A DNA stretch of 64,000 nucleotides. It comes from Bog-473 sp963721585. GTDB taxonomy: Bacteria > Actinomycetota > Acidimicrobiia > Acidimicrobiales > RAAP-2. The translations under genes and the position numbers were made by a program. Location: the NCBI GenBank assembly GCA_963721585.1, contig CAVRJN010000008.1, forward strand, positions 248,001 through 312,000, in the 5' to 3' direction. Positions 62,798 through 64,000 of this stretch are shown piece by piece. Numbering within the stretch: position 1 is the stretch's first letter; each line of letters opens with the position of its first letter. A model generated the notes under the pieces. The model had not been told where the DNA came from and ran no database searches. It worked only from the letters and a program-made list of their open reading frames with translations.

Positions 62798-62821
62798 CGA
62801 GGCGGACCGGGAACCGGTTCG

Positions 62822-63694
62822 CTACGCGGTGCGGTCCAGTTCGTCGAGCACCTCACCGAGCCGGCGTGCGTCGCCCCCGCTCCAGCCCGCTCCCAGACGT
62901 GCCGCGTGCTCCTCGCCGGCGATGGCGGCTCCTCCGACGAGCACGGGCAGTCCGGGACGCACGTCGTGAACGGCTCGCACGATCGCCCGCACCGAACTGT
63001 CGTGATCTCCCACGGTCACCGCGACGGCCACCGCCAGTGGTCGGTGCACCTTGGTGACGGCGCTGCCGAAAGCTGACTCCGGGACATCGGCACCGAGATC
63101 GACCACATCGAAGCCCCGGTTGCGTAGGACGTTGGCAGCCATGGCGGTCGGGAGCCCGTGCATCTCGTGCGGCGGAGTTCCGAGGATCACGCTGCCACGC
63201 TTCGGTCCCCGCGCCGTGAAACGGGCGCCCAGTCGGGCCACGACCCGCGTTGCCACACCCGCAGCACGGTGTTCGTCGTCGACGGTGTAGTCACCGGCCT
63301 CCCAGCCGAGCCCGACCGATCGCATGGCCTCGGCCAGCCCGTCCAGCAGGACCTCGTCGGGATCGGACCCCGAACCCAGGCGGCCCTCGACGATCGTCCA
63401 GGCCCCCGGCTCGTCACCGGCGACGAGCCGGTCCTCCAGCCTGCGTGCCGCCGCTTCCCGAGAGACCCGTCGGGTCTCGGGGCGAGAGCGGCCCGCCACG
63501 GCGCTCCCCGCAGCGGCAGCGGGAAGGTCGCGGGGGTCGACCCACCACTGCGACCCGATCCGCGTGGCCGGCAGGCGGCCAGTCCGCACGTAGCGGTAGG
63601 CCGTCATGTAATGCACGCCAAGCCGGTCCGCGGCCTCCTGCAATCCGAGCAGGCCGGCAGCGGAGCGCTCGGAGAGAACCGGGCCGCTCGCCAT
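62822..63694 (-). CDS. CarH/LitR-like MerR-family B12-dependent photoreceptor repressor
   Basis: A 290-residue regulator. Residues 16-58 form a MerR/excisionase HTH (GLQEAADRLGVHYMTAYRYV, then VRTGRLPATRIGSQWWVDPR). The four-helix bundle holds the light-sensing motif Trp131-x9-Glu141-His142 (GWEAGDYTVDDEH) seen in Thermus CarH. The B12-binding domain has ILGTPPHEMHGLPTAMAANV with the lower-ligand His179 and DLGADVPESAF. CarH tetramers bind DNA in the dark with adenosylcobalamin and dissociate in light. Its start codon lies in a palindrome, so autoregulation is likely. It is convergent with the FAD-oxidase operon. Confidence 0.9.
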   Translation of the reverse strand: MASGPVLSERSAAGLLGLQEAADRLGVHYMTAYRYVRTGRLPATRIGSQWWVDPRDLPAAAAGSAVAGRSRPETRRVSREAAARRLEDRLVAGDEPGAWTIVEGRLGSGSDPDEVLLDGLAEAMRSVGLGWEAGDYTVDDEHRAAGVATRVVARLGARFTARGPKRGSVILGTPPHEMHGLPTAMAANVLRNRGFDVVDLGADVPESAFGSAVTKVHRPLAVAVAVTVGDHDSSVRAIVRAVHDVRPGLPVLVGGAAIAGEEHAARLGAGWSGGDARRLGEVLDELDRTA

Positions 63695-63705
63695 TTACTA
63701 GTAAA
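63694..63705. promoter_or_regulatory. TTTACTAGTAAA palindrome over the photoreceptor gene start
   Basis: A perfect 12-base palindrome overlapping the ATG (63694) of the CarH-like gene. On the minus strand TAGGAT (63705-63710) is a -10 element just upstream, so the transcript would be leaderless or nearly so and the repressor would sit over both promoter and start. ACTAG recurs in this element and near 59,405. Confidence 0.65.
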
Positions 63706-63736
63706 TCCTAGTCCGGCCGACGGCCGAGGTCGCCGC

Positions 63737-64000
63737 CTATTCCTTGTCGCCTCCGCCTTCGGCCATGTGGTCCTTGATGGCGTTGACGACCGTCGGGTCG
63801 AGCAGCGTCGTGACGTCGCCCAGCGGCCTGTCGTCGGCGACGTCGCGCAGGAGCCGGCGCATGATCTTGCCGCTGCGGGTCTTGGGCAGCTCGGGCGTCA
63901 GCAGGATCTGGCGCGGCTTGGCGATCGGGCCGATCTCGTGCGCCACGTGGTCGCGCAGCTCGGCCACCAGCCGCTCGCCCGCTTCGCCGTCGACGTCGCT
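63737..64000 (-). CDS. acs: Acetyl-CoA synthetase, C-terminal part
   Basis: The C-terminal 87 or so codons of an AMP-forming ligase that extends beyond the window. AELRDHVAHEIGPIAKPRQI and LPKTRSGKIMRRLLRDVA hold the acyl-transfer lysine region typical of Acs, followed by DDRPLGDVTTLLDPTVVNAI, the usual Acs ending. It converts acetate to acetyl-CoA, a natural product of the thiolytic pathways in this window. The N-terminal domain cannot be examined. Confidence 0.85.
   Translation of the reverse strand, partial: SDVDGEAGERLVAELRDHVAHEIGPIAKPRQILLTPELPKTRSGKIMRRLLRDVADDRPLGDVTTLLDPTVVNAIKDHMAEGGGDKE

Noticed and set aside
1..64000. tRNA, rRNA, CRISPR, IS elements, integrase or attachment sites
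   Set aside because: I looked for cloverleaf-like or T-psi-C sequences, transposase motifs and spacer arrays and saw none; a computed search could still find divergent examples.

Overview
This 64 kb window is very GC-rich DNA from an actinobacterium, most likely of the Acidimicrobiia type. The signs are GTG/TTG starts, ATGA/GTGA gene overlaps, several apparently leaderless genes, actinobacterial families such as DUF3817, and secreted proteins built from GYWLVASDGGIFSFGD-type repeats, which I associate with Acidimicrobiia. I see no tRNA, rRNA, CRISPR array, prophage or insertion sequence. Most genes belong to acyl-CoA and lipid catabolism.

Layout. 1-2 kb: a CMD-family fragment, a ClpP paralogue that has lost Ser and Asp of its triad, an XRE regulator and a divergent intact ClpP. 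2-6.4 kb: Tat-exported phospholipase C, a remnant gene, an amidohydrolase and an enoyl-CoA hydratase. 6.4-10.4 kb: small and housekeeping genes, including rlmN. 10.5-16.4 kb: a Cys-less thiolase-fold protein, a second hydratase preceded by a GGTGCA repeat, membrane proteins and a thiolase. 16.4-21.4 kb: a branched-chain/acyl-type ABC importer with a fused permease. 21.5-27.8 kb: a fused CoA-transferase diverging from a TetR regulator, then SDR, thioesterase II, a ureidoglycolate-lyase-like protein, a cupin and a glyoxylate-reductase-like enzyme. 27.9-30.9 and 50-52 kb: two large secreted repeat proteins. 31-38.9 kb: a catabolic block (RraA-like, ThuA-like, Zn-ADH, VOC, PEP-mutase/ICL, RidA, class II aldolase, SDR, ALDH). 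38.9-45.6 kb: exported beta-propellers, alpha/beta hydrolase, YihY, GH99-like. 45.6-57.9 kb: ferredoxin, acyl-CoA dehydrogenase, thiolase, ketosynthase-DUF35 fusion, acyl-CoA ligase, DUF35 and thiolase. 57.9-63.7 kb: an apparent light-regulated lipid/flavin operon with its B12 photoreceptor. The window ends in an acetyl-CoA synthetase.

Two regulatory systems stand out. First, a palindrome of the form AACCTGAC-N6-GTCAGGTT occurs seven times, always at gene starts or between divergent genes. It links the amidohydrolase/hydratase, CoA-transferase/TetR, cupin/lyase, ADH block, aldolase/SDR, thiolase/ketosynthase and ligase/DUF35-thiolase units. One copy lies beside the tetR gene. I infer one TetR-controlled CoA-thioester catabolic regulon. 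Second, a MerR-type B12-binding protein carries the complete W-x9-EH motif of CarH photoreceptors. AT-rich palindromes lie over its own start codon and over the promoter of the FAD oxidase-DUF1365-cyclopropane synthase operon.

A caution: at least twelve genes are each split by a one- or two-base indel at a G/C run or CG step. The number and type of breaks suggest base-calling errors more than gene decay. These genes are annotated across the break and the break is stated. Operator coordinates and frameshift positions were read by eye and may be off by a base or a few.
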